Origin: JBBQSF01 sp038214085
Lineage (GTDB): Bacteria > Bacteroidota > Bacteroidia > Bacteroidales > CG2-30-32-10
Length of the DNA stretch: 27,862 nt
NCBI GenBank assembly: GCA_038214085.1
Contig: JBBQSF010000024.1
Coordinates: 1 to 27,862 of the forward strand
Direction of reading: 5' to 3'
The translations under genes and the position numbers were made by a program. Shown here one piece after another: positions 15,313 through 25,480 of this stretch (position 1 is its first letter; the number at the start of each line of letters is the position of its first letter). The notes beneath the pieces are model-generated. The model searched no databases. It was given only the letters and a program-made list of their open reading frames with translations, and was not told the DNA's origin.

Positions 15313-18300
15313 TTGGAGCGAATTATTAAATATTTTTTTGCGGGTAGCCTTTTCGTTTTTTTCATTTTAACTTTCTGGGCTTCTAGTGCAAAATATACCA
15401 AAAAGAATTATTCTTACACAAGGAATACTCCTGCTGATACTGGCAAGGATGACACTCTTCCTTATCCTTTCAGTAACGAACCTGTTTACCCATTCAATGG
15501 GAACGACAATTCGCATCCGATATATTTAAACAACCCTTCTAATATTGTTTCGGATGTTGAATACGACCCCGAAACAAACACCTATATTTTTACCAATAAA
15601 ATTGGTGATTACGATTATACTACTCCTAATTCAATGAGCTTTGAGGATTATCAAAAGTATGATTTTGATAAGGCAATGAGTGATTACTGGAAGGAAAGAA
15701 ATAATACCGGAAGTTTAGAAAAACAAAAAGGCTTGATCCCCAAAATACATGTTGGTGGGGAGGCTTTCGACAGAATTTTTGGAGGAAGTACTATAGATAT
15801 TCGTCCTACGGGTTCTGCTGAACTGATATTTGGATTAAATGCAATGCGACGCGATGATCCTGCACTTGATGTGAAACAGCGCAAAACAGCGAATTTTGAT
15901 TTTCAGGAAAAAATTCAGATGAATGTTACCGCTAAAATCGGTGATAAAATAGAACTGGCAACCAATTACAATACCGAAGCCACTTTCGATTTCGACAATA
16001 AAATGAAACTGGCTTACGAAGGAAAAGAAGACGAAATAATTAAACTTATCGAAGCCGGAGATGTTACACTGCCGCTGAACAGCACTCTAATAACAGGAAG
16101 TCAGAGTCTTTTCGGACTTAAAACAAAATTGCAATTTGGAAGAACAACAATTACAAGTGTTTTTTCGCAGCAAAAAAGTAAAACTTCTACAATTGAAGTT
16201 TCAGGGGGTGCACAAACAAGTACTTTTGATATTAAAGCGGATGCTTATGAAGAAAACAAACATTTTTTTATCGCTCAGTATTTTAGAAACCGTTTCAATA
16301 CTGCTCTTGAAGAACTACCCATTATAAATTCAGCAATTAACATCACAAAAATTGAAGTATGGGTAACCAATATTGGAGCTGCAACCACAGAAAACAGAAA
16401 TATTGCCGCATTTTCCGATTTGGGAGAGCTTGCACCTTACAACACTACTGTTATTCCTTCGGTGCCCAGCATGAACAATCCTCATCCTGAATTTCCTTCA
16501 AATAGCTCAAACGACCAGTATCCGAAAGATACCGTGCCCGATGTGAGAAACATAAATACAGCAAATGCGTATTTGTCAGGAACATTAGGCTATGTGTCAG
16601 GTCAGGATTTTGAAAAGGTGGAATATGCCAGAAAATTATTAACCACTGAATATACCTTTAACAGTAAACTAGGATTTATTTCATTAAATACGGCTATTAA
16701 CCCCGATCAGATTTTGGGTATTGCTTATCAATACACAATTGTTGGCGATACTGCCGTATATCAGGTTGGAGAATTTTCAAATACTGTTGCTTCCCCAAAA
16801 ACACTCGTTGTAAAATTATTAAAGAGTACCGCACTGAATACAAAAATCCCTATGTATAAGCTGATGATGAAAAATGTTTACGCAATAGGGGCATATCAGG
16901 TAAATAGTGAAGATTTTAGGCTGAATGTGGTTTACACAAGCAACGAAAACGGCGTGCCAACCGGTTATTTTTCTGAAGATGCAGTGAAAGGAATTCCAAT
17001 AATTCGCCTGTTAAACCTTGATAATTTAAATACACAGCTTGATCCCACTCCTGATGGAGTTTTTGACTTTATCGACAATGCTGCAACTGCAGGAGGAACT
17101 TTTCAGGCTTCAAACGGTCGGGTGTTTTTCCCTGTTCTTGAACCTTTTGGAAAGGATTTAAGAAAAAAATTCAACAACGATGCAATTGCCGACAAATACT
17201 GTTACGACTCACTTTATACGCTAACAAAAGTTGGAGCCCAGCAATATCCCGATAAAAATAAATTTTCACTTATTGGAACCTACAAGTCTTCATCAAGTTC
17301 CGAAATTTCTCTTAATGCAATGAATGTTCCTGCCGGTTCAGTTAAGGTAACAGCCGGAGGTATTGTACTTACCGAAAATGTTGATTACACTGTGGATTAT
17401 ACTCTCGGTCGGGTAAAAATTATCAATGAAGGTATTCTCAATTCCGGATCTCCGATTTCTATATCGCTCGAAAGCAATTCAATGTTCAACATTCAGACAA
17501 AAACTCTGATGGGTACACACATTGACTATCTGGTAAATAAAGATTTCACAGTTGGAGGTACCATTCTTAATCTAACAGAAAAACCCATTACCCAGAAAAT
17601 AAATTTCGGCGATGAGCCCATTTCAAATACAATCTGGGGTGTAAACGGTTCTTATCAGAAAGAATCGATGCTTATTACCAAGATACTTGACAAATTGCCT
17701 TTTTACAGCACAAAAACAGCATCAAAAATTTCGGTTACAGGTGAATTTGCCCATTTAATTCCTGGTCATTCCAGAGCAATTGGGAAAACAGGTACTTCCT
17801 ATATTGATGATTTTGAAGGAAGCAAATCCTCTATCGATCTTAAAAATATCGGTTCATGGTATTTGGCAAGTACTCCACAAGGACAAACAGCAGCAAATAT
17901 GTTTCCCGAAGGCGCAATTGGAACCAATCTTGCTTATGGCTTCAACCGCTCACGCTTTGCATGGTATGTTATTGATCCTTTATTTTTCCGTGACAACAAT
18001 TTAACACCCTCACACATTACCAAGAACGACCAGTCCAATCATTATGTTCGTGAAGTATTGGAATCGGAAGTGTTTCCAAATAAAGAACCACTCAATGGGC
18101 AACCAACAAACATTGCGGTGTTGAATCTAAGTTTTTATCCTAACGAAAAAGGGCCTTACAATTATGATGTTGAACCCACAACCTTTTCAAGCGGTATTGA
18201 TGCCAGCGGAAAGCTGAACGACCCTGAAACCCGTTGGGGTGGGATCATGCGGAAAATTGAAACATCCGACTTTGAATCAACAAATATGGAGTACATCGAA

Positions 18301-21300
18301 TTTTGGATGATGGACCCCTTTATTGATCCTGATGGTTCAGGACCCTTGGAGCCTGTTCAGTATGGTGGCGATTTGTATTTTAACCTTGGCGATGTTTCGG
18401 AAGATGTTTTGCGCGATTCCCGAAAAAGTGTGGAAAACGGATTGCCGATTTCCGATGTGGTTACTGGTGTTGATACTACTATTTGGGGAAGAGTTCCTTC
18501 CTTGCAGCCCCTGGTAAATTCATTTGACAATAACCCGGCTTCCCGTCCATTTCAGGATGTTGGCCTCGACGGACTCAGAGATCAGGATGAATTGTCGTTC
18601 TTTGGAACAAACTATCTTACAAAAATCATCAATCTCTATGGCACAAACTCTCAGGCTTACCTTGATGCTATTGCCGATCCTTCCACAGATAATTATCATT
18701 ATTTCAGAGGTTCTGGTTTTGATACGGATCAAACAAGTATTCTAAATCGCTATAAAAGATACAACGGCCCTGATGGAAATTCACCTACAACAGAACAATC
18801 ACCCGAATCGTATCCTACTTCGGCCACTACCATCCCGAATGGAGAGGATATTAACCGCGACAATACGCTGAGTGAAGCTGAACGTTATTTTCAGTATAAA
18901 GTAGCACTGAAACCAGGAAGCATGGTTGTAGGGGAGAATTACATCACCGATAAATTTGAAGCATCTATTACACTTAAAAACCTTACTCCTGCTTCAGTTA
19001 CCTGGTATCAGTTTAAAATTCCGATAAAAAGCCCGGATAAAGTTATTGGAAATATTCAGGATTTTAAATCCATTCGTTTTATGCGAATGTATATGAAAAA
19101 CTTCACCGAAAATGCAGTGCTGCGCTTTGCAACACTTGAACTGGTGCGTGGTGAGTGGAGGAAGTACAACTTTTCATTGCTTTCGCCCGGAGAATATGTT
19201 CCAGAAGATGATGTAAACGGAACTACATTTGATGTTTCTACTGTAAATATTGAAGAAAATGGAAAAAGAGATCCCATTCCTTATGTAATTCCTCCCGGAA
19301 TTGACAGGGAAATAAATATAGGATCTACCAATCTTCAGAAAATGAATGAACAATCGCTGTCGCTGAAAATATGTAACCTGGTTGATGGCGATGCAAGGGC
19401 ATGCTATAAAACCTGCGACTTTGACATGCGCCAGTTTAAAACCATGAAAATGTTTGTGCACGAAGAAGCCGGTCTTGCTTCCGATGCACTTAATGCTGGT
19501 GATTTAAGCGTATTTATTCGTCTTGGAACCGACTTTACAAATAATTATTATGAATACGAAGTTTCTCTAACCCCTACTAATTGGGCTGTTACAGCAAACG
19601 ATAAAGATCTGATATGGCCCGAATCCAATGCCATGGAAATAAGTCTTGCTGCATTTCAAAAAGCTAAACTTGAACGGAATGTCCTGATACGGACTCCAGG
19701 TTCCGGGGTTTCCCTCACTTCTCCTTTTGTTACTGAAGACGACAAAGGAAATAAAATCACTATTGTTGGTGTTCCAACGCTTAGTGCAGTAAAAACGATT
19801 ATGATTGGCGTTCGGAATCCCAAAAAAGATGCTTCAACCACTGGTGACGATGGCCTTTCTAAATGCGCTGAAATATGGGTAAACGAATTGCGATTAACCG
19901 ACTTTAACGAGGACGGCGGTTGGGCTGCAACTTCAACACTCAACGCAACACTGGCGGATTTGGGTACCATTACACTTGCCGGAACCATTACTACTCCAGG
20001 TTTTGGTAGTATTGAAAAAAAGATAAATGAACGTGCACAGGAAACAACCACCCAAATGGATGTGGCAGCTAACATTGAACTCGGTAAATTTTTACCCGAG
20101 AAAACAGGGATTAAAATTCCGATGCACTTCGATTATTCTCAGATAGTAAGTAACCCACAATACAATCCATTAAATCCGGATATTTATTTAAGCGATGATT
20201 TAGCCACTTATGAAACAACTCATGAGCGCGATTCAATTAAACAACTTGCTCAGGATTTTACTACGCGTAAAAGTTTGAATTTTGTCAATATGAAAAAAGA
20301 AAAAGTTGGCAAAGGGTCTTCAAAGTCGCGGATTTACGATGTTGAAAACCTCGATTTTACTTATTCCTACACGGAATTATACAATAGAAGTGTTGATGTA
20401 GAATATAATTCGAAGAAAACCTATAAGGGATCAGTTGGTTATACTTTTACCAATACCCCTAAAAACTATACGCCTTTCTCAAAGGTTAAATTTATTTCAA
20501 AAATACCCGTTTTGAAACCTGTAAAGGATTTCAACTTTTACCTGATGCCCAAAACGCTTACATTCCGAACCGACATGGATCGGTTATACAGTGAAAGCCT
20601 GATGCGGAATAAAAGTGCTGCATTGTTGCTAATAGAACCAACTTATGTAAAAGGCTTTACATGGAGCCGCGACTATGCTTTAAAGTACGATCTTACTCAG
20701 AATTTAAAAGTCGATTTCACAGCCAATACCGATGCCCGTATTGACGAACCTGCCGGAAGAATTGATAAAAATGACCCAGATTACAAGGACAAACGCGACT
20801 CGATTATGCATAATATCAAGGAATTTGGTCGTTTAACAATGTACGATCAGGCCATGAACATCAATTATACATTGCCAATAAATAAAATTCCACTGTTCAA
20901 TTGGATTACTACCACAGCAAAATATGGTTCCACTTATAACTGGACAGCCGCACCACTTTCTATGACAAAGCTTGGAAATACCATAGAAAATTCTAATACC
21001 AAACAACTTAACGGAACATTTAACTTTTTAACACTTTACAACAAGGTTGGATACCTGAAAAAGCTGAACCAGAAAAAAACAGCAGCTAAAACAGTTGTAA
21101 TGGCTGATACTACAGGTGCAGATTCTACTATAAAAGTGGATTATGTAAAAAATGTTGTTGATAATATTCTTAAGGGTCTAATGGGAATTAAAACAGTTTC
21201 ATTTACATATTCTCATAATGAGGGAACCCTTATGCCAGGATTTATGCCAAGTCCTTCATTTATTGGTAACGATTGGAATCTGATGGCACCAGGAATGGGT

Positions 21301-22554
21301 TTTGCCTTTGGCGATCAGCGCGATATTCGTCAGGATGCAGCAACAAACGGATGGATTACCAACGACCCAATGATGAATACTGCTTACATGACAAAAATGG
21401 CTGATAACTTTACGGGGCGTGCAACTATAGAGCCCATAAGTAAATTTAAAATTGAACTTTCGGCAAATCGCACTTTTTCAATGAATCATACGGAGTACTT
21501 TAAATACGATACGTTAAATCAGGAATTCAAGCAGTTTAATCCATTGGAAAACGGTGCATTCAGCATTTCATACCTTACCTGGAACACTTCATTTGTAAAA
21601 GATGATAAGGTCACCCACTCAAATCAGAATTTTGAAAATTTTAAAGCTTACCGCGTTCAGATTGCAGTTTTGCTTGCTCAGGAAAACCCCAACTGGGATG
21701 GAACATATACATTGGATCCTGTTTCGGGAGAACTGTTTCCAACAGGTTACGGTCCAACATCGCAGGAAGTTCTGATCCCTTCTTTTTTAGCTGCATACAC
21801 CGGTAAAAATCCAGAAAAAATCGGAAAATCTCCATTCCCAAAAATTCCGATGCCAAATTGGCGTATTACCTACGATGGTCTAACGCAGCTTGCCTTTATT
21901 AAAAAATATTTAAAAACAGTAACACTTGCACATGCTTACAAATCAGCTTATGCCGTTGGCGCATATACCACTAATGTTTTGTACAGCGATGCAGATAAAG
22001 ATGGCTATACTGCAGTAAAAGATGCGCTCAGCGGAAATTTTATATCGCAACGTGAAATTAATATGGTGTCTATTACAGAACAGTTCAGCCCTTTATTAAG
22101 TATAGATATGACATGGAATAACAGCCTGATTTCTGATATTGAGTTCAAGCGAAGCCGTAACCTTTCCATGAGTTTTTCGAACAATCAGCTCACAGAAATA
22201 TACAGCAACGAAATTATTATTGGTGGAGGTTACCGAATTAAAAACGTAATTATTAATGTTAAAGGGTTAAACGGAGGAAAAGCCAAGAAATTGAAAAGCG
22301 ATTTGAACATCAAAGCCGATGTTTCAATTAAAACCAACAGAACTACTTTACGGAAACTGGTAGAAGACATCAATCAAGTTTCCACAGGGCAACGCATTGT
22401 GTCGATTAATACATCAGCAGAATATTTGATTAATGAAAAGTTTACAGTGAAATTTTTCTTTGATAAAATTATCACCAACCCTTTTGTTTCTTCTCAATTC
22501 CCAAATGCAAATACCAATGCCGGCTTCAGTCTGAGATTTACTTTATCACAGTAA
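15313..22554 (+). CDS. sprA: Type IX secretion outer-membrane translocon SprA (Sov)
   Basis: A 2413-residue protein, the single-chain giant beta-barrel channel through which T9SS clients cross the outer membrane; the length is typical. A hydrophobic signal sequence occupies about residues 4-26. Family landmarks are HVGGEAFDRIFGG with DIRPTGSAELIFG near 146-175, SYIDDFEGSKSSIDL near 830, ETRWGGIMRKI near 974, DGLRDQDE, and EIWVNELRLTDFNEDGGWAA near 1520. The C-terminus alternates hydrophobic residues and ends FSLRFTLSQ, as a last barrel strand should. The start is a TTG, chosen because it gives a complete signal peptide and the first ATG in frame is about 100 codons later. The frame is intact throughout. 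Confidence 0.96.
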   Translation: MERIIKYFFAGSLFVFFILTFWASSAKYTKKNYSYTRNTPADTGKDDTLPYPFSNEPVYPFNGNDNSHPIYLNNPSNIVSDVEYDPETNTYIFTNKIGDYDYTTPNSMSFEDYQKYDFDKAMSDYWKERNNTGSLEKQKGLIPKIHVGGEAFDRIFGGSTIDIRPTGSAELIFGLNAMRRDDPALDVKQRKTANFDFQEKIQMNVTAKIGDKIELATNYNTEATFDFDNKMKLAYEGKEDEIIKLIEAGDVTLPLNSTLITGSQSLFGLKTKLQFGRTTITSVFSQQKSKTSTIEVSGGAQTSTFDIKADAYEENKHFFIAQYFRNRFNTALEELPIINSAINITKIEVWVTNIGAATTENRNIAAFSDLGELAPYNTTVIPSVPSMNNPHPEFPSNSSNDQYPKDTVPDVRNINTANAYLSGTLGYVSGQDFEKVEYARKLLTTEYTFNSKLGFISLNTAINPDQILGIAYQYTIVGDTAVYQVGEFSNTVASPKTLVVKLLKSTALNTKIPMYKLMMKNVYAIGAYQVNSEDFRLNVVYTSNENGVPTGYFSEDAVKGIPIIRLLNLDNLNTQLDPTPDGVFDFIDNAATAGGTFQASNGRVFFPVLEPFGKDLRKKFNNDAIADKYCYDSLYTLTKVGAQQYPDKNKFSLIGTYKSSSSSEISLNAMNVPAGSVKVTAGGIVLTENVDYTVDYTLGRVKIINEGILNSGSPISISLESNSMFNIQTKTLMGTHIDYLVNKDFTVGGTILNLTEKPITQKINFGDEPISNTIWGVNGSYQKESMLITKILDKLPFYSTKTASKISVTGEFAHLIPGHSRAIGKTGTSYIDDFEGSKSSIDLKNIGSWYLASTPQGQTAANMFPEGAIGTNLAYGFNRSRFAWYVIDPLFFRDNNLTPSHITKNDQSNHYVREVLESEVFPNKEPLNGQPTNIAVLNLSFYPNEKGPYNYDVEPTTFSSGIDASGKLNDPETRWGGIMRKIETSDFESTNMEYIEFWMMDPFIDPDGSGPLEPVQYGGDLYFNLGDVSEDVLRDSRKSVENGLPISDVVTGVDTTIWGRVPSLQPLVNSFDNNPASRPFQDVGLDGLRDQDELSFFGTNYLTKIINLYGTNSQAYLDAIADPSTDNYHYFRGSGFDTDQTSILNRYKRYNGPDGNSPTTEQSPESYPTSATTIPNGEDINRDNTLSEAERYFQYKVALKPGSMVVGENYITDKFEASITLKNLTPASVTWYQFKIPIKSPDKVIGNIQDFKSIRFMRMYMKNFTENAVLRFATLELVRGEWRKYNFSLLSPGEYVPEDDVNGTTFDVSTVNIEENGKRDPIPYVIPPGIDREINIGSTNLQKMNEQSLSLKICNLVDGDARACYKTCDFDMRQFKTMKMFVHEEAGLASDALNAGDLSVFIRLGTDFTNNYYEYEVSLTPTNWAVTANDKDLIWPESNAMEISLAAFQKAKLERNVLIRTPGSGVSLTSPFVTEDDKGNKITIVGVPTLSAVKTIMIGVRNPKKDASTTGDDGLSKCAEIWVNELRLTDFNEDGGWAATSTLNATLADLGTITLAGTITTPGFGSIEKKINERAQETTTQMDVAANIELGKFLPEKTGIKIPMHFDYSQIVSNPQYNPLNPDIYLSDDLATYETTHERDSIKQLAQDFTTRKSLNFVNMKKEKVGKGSSKSRIYDVENLDFTYSYTELYNRSVDVEYNSKKTYKGSVGYTFTNTPKNYTPFSKVKFISKIPVLKPVKDFNFYLMPKTLTFRTDMDRLYSESLMRNKSAALLLIEPTYVKGFTWSRDYALKYDLTQNLKVDFTANTDARIDEPAGRIDKNDPDYKDKRDSIMHNIKEFGRLTMYDQAMNINYTLPINKIPLFNWITTTAKYGSTYNWTAAPLSMTKLGNTIENSNTKQLNGTFNFLTLYNKVGYLKKLNQKKTAAKTVVMADTTGADSTIKVDYVKNVVDNILKGLMGIKTVSFTYSHNEGTLMPGFMPSPSFIGNDWNLMAPGMGFAFGDQRDIRQDAATNGWITNDPMMNTAYMTKMADNFTGRATIEPISKFKIELSANRTFSMNHTEYFKYDTLNQEFKQFNPLENGAFSISYLTWNTSFVKDDKVTHSNQNFENFKAYRVQIAVLLAQENPNWDGTYTLDPVSGELFPTGYGPTSQEVLIPSFLAAYTGKNPEKIGKSPFPKIPMPNWRITYDGLTQLAFIKKYLKTVTLAHAYKSAYAVGAYTTNVLYSDADKDGYTAVKDALSGNFISQREINMVSITEQFSPLLSIDMTWNNSLISDIEFKRSRNLSMSFSNNQLTEIYSNEIIIGGGYRIKNVIINVKGLNGGKAKKLKSDLNIKADVSIKTNRTTLRKLVEDINQVSTGQRIVSINTSAEYLINEKFTVKFFFDKIITNPFVSSQFPNANTNAGFSLRFTLSQ

Positions 22555-22585
22555 CAGATTTTTTAGCTGGTTTTGAAAAAAAATG

Positions 22586-22593
22586 TAATTTTG
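22586..22593 (+). promoter_or_regulatory. Putative -7 box for gcvH
   Basis: TAATTTTG is an exact match to TAnnTTTG and ends 32 bases before the gcvH start. No TTG lies at the expected -33 distance. It suggests gcvH, the VanZ-like gene and the TonB gene can be transcribed apart from sprA. Confidence 0.45.
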
Positions 22594-22625
22594 AAAACAA
22601 TTCATTTATCCAAAATAAAATTATC

Positions 22626-23006
22626 ATGAAAGTTCCAGAAAACCTCAGGTACACTAAAGATCACGAATGGCTTAGAGTTGAAGGTAATGTTGCTTATGTT
22701 GGCGTTACTGAATTTGCACAGGGTGAATTAGGCGATGTTGTATTTATCGAAGTTGAAACCGTTGGCGAAACCTTAGCAAAAGAAGAATCATTCGGCACTA
22801 TTGAAGCAGTAAAAACAGTTTCCGATATGTTTATGCCTATTTCCGGCGAAATACTCGAATTTAACGAAGCGTTAGAATCTGCTCCTGAAATGGTTAACAA
22901 AGATCCCTATGGAGAAGGTTGGATTGTTAAAATCGCTATCTCTAACCCTGCGGAAATTGAAGAACTTCTTTCAGCCGAACAGTATTCGCAACACACTGCT
23001 CATTAA
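22626..23006 (+). CDS. gcvH: Glycine cleavage system H protein
   Basis: A 126-residue carrier protein that shuttles the aminomethyl group between the P, T and L proteins of the glycine cleavage system on a lipoyl arm. The lipoylated lysine is K63 in GTIEAVKTVSDMF. The start YTKDHEWLRVEGNVAYVGVT and the end DPYGEGWIVKI are typical. Length is normal. No gcvP or gcvT is nearby, so it works with proteins encoded elsewhere. It lies 71 bases after sprA and 26 before the VanZ-like gene. Confidence 0.97.
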   Translation: MKVPENLRYTKDHEWLRVEGNVAYVGVTEFAQGELGDVVFIEVETVGETLAKEESFGTIEAVKTVSDMFMPISGEILEFNEALESAPEMVNKDPYGEGWIVKIAISNPAEIEELLSAEQYSQHTAH

Positions 23007-23032
23007 GAATTCCGTTTCCGGCATTTTTTAAT

Positions 23033-23431
23033 ATGTTTTTTCGTTACCACATTCTCGCAATAATATGGGGGTGTATTATTTTTATTGCCATCAGTATTCC
23101 AGGGAATAGTGTTCCTCGTTTTTCTTTTTTTAAAGATCTACCGGTTGATAAAATAGTACATTTTATTTTATTTTTTATTTTTTCTGCCCTTTTGGCTTAT
23201 GGGCTTGTTAAACAATATTTTCGGAAGAATTCACGTTACAAACCCTATGTGATTGCTTTTCTGATTTCCATAAGCTATGGCGCATTTACTGAATTGCTGC
23301 AGGGTATGCTTTTTGTAGGAAGAAGCTGCGAAATTTACGATTTTATGTCAAATGCAGCAGGTACAATATTCGGATTAACTACTTTTGTATTGCTGAAAAA
23401 CAAATTAGTCGGTAAAGCATACTCAAATTAA
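23033..23431 (+). CDS. VanZ-like membrane protein
   Basis: A 132-residue inner-membrane protein with four predicted helices: about residues 7-24, 42-62, 72-92 and 110-127. VDKIVHFILFF and FTELLQGMLFVGRSCEIYDFMSNAAG are the VanZ-family signatures (DK..H....F, E..Q, R....D...N..G). VanZ itself gives low-level teicoplanin resistance, but most family members have no known function, and resistance should not be assumed here. The gene is tightly placed between gcvH and the TonB gene (26 and 13 bases). Confidence 0.88.
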   Translation: MFFRYHILAIIWGCIIFIAISIPGNSVPRFSFFKDLPVDKIVHFILFFIFSALLAYGLVKQYFRKNSRYKPYVIAFLISISYGAFTELLQGMLFVGRSCEIYDFMSNAAGTIFGLTTFVLLKNKLVGKAYSN

Positions 23432-23444
23432 TGATTCTCTGGTA

Positions 23445-24188
23445 ATGAAAATTGAAAAATCTTGGTCGGATATAGTATTTGAGAACAGAAATAAAGCTTA
23501 TGGCGGTTATTTTCTCCGAGAGATCTATAATAATGTTGTGATCTTCTCGCTTATTATATCTGTTTTTGTTTTTGTTACTGTATGGGGATGTATCTTTTTA
23601 TATGGCGCTTTTGAAGAAATAAATTACGATACTCAGTATGTTACTTACGACATGTCGGAAATTCCGATTATTGACAATCCCAACCTTCCGGATTATTTAA
23701 AAAGTCCTCCACCATCCAAACCAAAAGATACACAAAAGACCAACCAAACGCCGATTGTTACCACTGATACTGTTCAGCAGGATTCACTAGCAAAAGATCC
23801 TTCGGATGTTGACACAACACTAACAACTTCTAATAATAATGTTTCGGGAAACGGGACAGATACAGCCGGGCTCGGGAAAGCATTTATGGTAATTGAAAAA
23901 TTTCCTTCTTTTCCGGGAGGAGAGTTTGCACGAAAAAAATTTATAAGAGAAAATATTAAACTCTCTAAGGCATTTGTTGATGCCAAAATGAAAGGAACGG
24001 TTTATATATCTTTCATTGTTGAAATTGATGGTTCAATTTCCAATGTTTCAGTTGTAAGTGGTATTGGTTTGGGTTGCGATGAAGAAGCTGTTCGCGTGGT
24101 GAAACTGATGCCCAAATGGATTCCCGGAAGCCGCAAGGGAGAACCCATACGCATTGTACTTAAAATGCCGATAACGTTTTCACTTTAA
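23445..24188 (+). CDS. TonB-family energy transducer
   Basis: A 247-residue protein that probably links the inner-membrane proton motive force to outer-membrane receptors. The N-terminus WSDIVFENRNKAYGGYFLR is the motif seen before the membrane helix in Bacteroidota TonB proteins. One transmembrane helix spans about residues 29-56. A Pro/Thr/Ser-rich periplasmic linker follows (LKSPPPSKPK onward). The C-terminal TonB domain runs from about 145, with FPGGEFARKKFI, KGTVYISFIVEIDGSI, MPKWIPGSRKGEP and PITFSL. No exbB or exbD is adjacent, so the partner complex is elsewhere. Its stop is only 7 bases from the convergent cysN stop. Confidence 0.92.
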   Translation: MKIEKSWSDIVFENRNKAYGGYFLREIYNNVVIFSLIISVFVFVTVWGCIFLYGAFEEINYDTQYVTYDMSEIPIIDNPNLPDYLKSPPPSKPKDTQKTNQTPIVTTDTVQQDSLAKDPSDVDTTLTTSNNNVSGNGTDTAGLGKAFMVIEKFPSFPGGEFARKKFIRENIKLSKAFVDAKMKGTVYISFIVEIDGSISNVSVVSGIGLGCDEEAVRVVKLMPKWIPGSRKGEPIRIVLKMPITFSL

Positions 24189-24195
24189 CTGGAAA

Positions 24196-25470
24196 TTAAA
24201 TAATCATTCCTGCGCCAACAGTTTCGTTGGTAGCTTCATCAATCAAAATAATACTTCCTGTCATTCTGTTGATACGGTATTTGTCGTAGAAAAAAGGAAT
24301 TGTAGTGCGAAGGGAAATACGAGCAATATCATTCATCCCGATTTGTTTGTCGTCTTCGATCCGGTGAAGAGTATTGATGTCCACTTTATAACGAATATCT
24401 TTCACAATACATTTTGCATCACGTGAAGTATGTTTTATAAAATACTTACCGTTCTGAACGAGTTTCTTATCGCTCATCCAACAAAGCATGATATCAAAAT
24501 CCTGCCCGATTGTTGGTACATTGTTTTCGCGGACAATCATATCACCCCGACTGATGTCAATTTCGTCTTCCAGTCGCATGGTAACGGACATGGGTGCAAA
24601 AGCTTCATCCAATGGCCCGTTAAACGTATCAATGGATTTTATAGTACTCGTAAAACCTGAAGGAAGCACCATCACTTTATCGCCGGGTTTGAAAATTCCA
24701 CCAGCAATACGACCTGCATATCCTCGGTAATCGTGATGTTCTGTGGATTGCGGACGGATAACGTATTGAACAGGAAAGCGGCAATCAACCAAATTCTGAT
24801 CGCTTCCAATATGAATCGTTTCAAGTAGGTAAAGAAGGGTAGATCCGCCATACCAGTCCATATTTTTTGATTTGTCAACAATATTATCGCCGAGCAATGC
24901 GCTTATCGGAACAAAGCGAATATCTTGAACTTCAAGTTTAGAAGCAAATTGTTGGAAATCTTTCGTGATTTTATCAAAAGTTTCTTGGCTATAATTTACC
25001 AGATCCATTTTGTTAATACAAACCACCAAGTGAGGAATTTTTAGAAGTGAAGCAATAAACGAATGTCTTTTAGTTTGTTCTATCACTCCTTTGCGAGCAT
25101 CGATCAGGATTATAGCCAAATTTGCGGTTGAAGCTCCTGTAACCATATTGCGTGTGTATTGCACGTGACCCGGAGTATCAGCAATTACAAATTTTCGCAT
25201 AGGCGTAGCAAAATAGCGGTATGCCACATCAATGGTAATACCTTGTTCGCGTTCAGCTCTTAATCCATCAGTAAGCAAAGCAAGGTTGATATATTCTTCG
25301 CCCCGTTTTTCGGAAGCCACCTTAATTGCTTCATATTGATCTTCAAAAATTGATTTGCTGTCGTAAAGCATTCTTCCAATAAGAGTGCTTTTGCCGTCGT
25401 CAACACTTCCTGCTGTGGTAAAGCGAAGAAGCTCCATATTTAAGTAACCGTTATTGTTATGAGTAGCCAT
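24196..25470 (-). CDS. cysN: Sulfate adenylyltransferase subunit 1 (GTPase)
   Basis: A 424-residue GTPase subunit of ATP sulfurylase. With CysD it makes adenosine 5'-phosphosulfate from sulfate and ATP, driven by GTP hydrolysis. G motifs are GSVDDGKST (21-29), DTPGH (98-102) and NKMD (153-156). Elongation-factor-like beta barrels follow (YAGRIAGGIFKPGDKVMVL, then the end GAGMII). There is no fused CysC kinase domain, in line with the separate cysC. The frame stays open further upstream into cysD, but the ATG at 25470, 10 bases after the cysD stop, gives the normal N-terminus. M12 (25437) is a possible alternative. Confidence 0.95.
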   Translation of the reverse strand: MATHNNNGYLNMELLRFTTAGSVDDGKSTLIGRMLYDSKSIFEDQYEAIKVASEKRGEEYINLALLTDGLRAEREQGITIDVAYRYFATPMRKFVIADTPGHVQYTRNMVTGASTANLAIILIDARKGVIEQTKRHSFIASLLKIPHLVVCINKMDLVNYSQETFDKITKDFQQFASKLEVQDIRFVPISALLGDNIVDKSKNMDWYGGSTLLYLLETIHIGSDQNLVDCRFPVQYVIRPQSTEHHDYRGYAGRIAGGIFKPGDKVMVLPSGFTSTIKSIDTFNGPLDEAFAPMSVTMRLEDEIDISRGDMIVRENNVPTIGQDFDIMLCWMSDKKLVQNGKYFIKHTSRDAKCIVKDIRYKVDINTLHRIEDDKQIGMNDIARISLRTTIPFFYDKYRINRMTGSIILIDEATNETVGAGMII

Positions 25471-25480
25471 CACAAATAAA

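Noticed and set aside
19656..20075. A 139-codon open frame on the minus strand inside sprA
   Set aside because: It has no recognisable domain and lies wholly within a clear sprA coding region; it is a frame shadow.
23033..23431. Reading the VanZ-like protein as a glycopeptide resistance gene
   Set aside because: Most VanZ-family proteins are uncharacterised, no van genes are nearby, and the outer membrane of this phylum already excludes glycopeptides.
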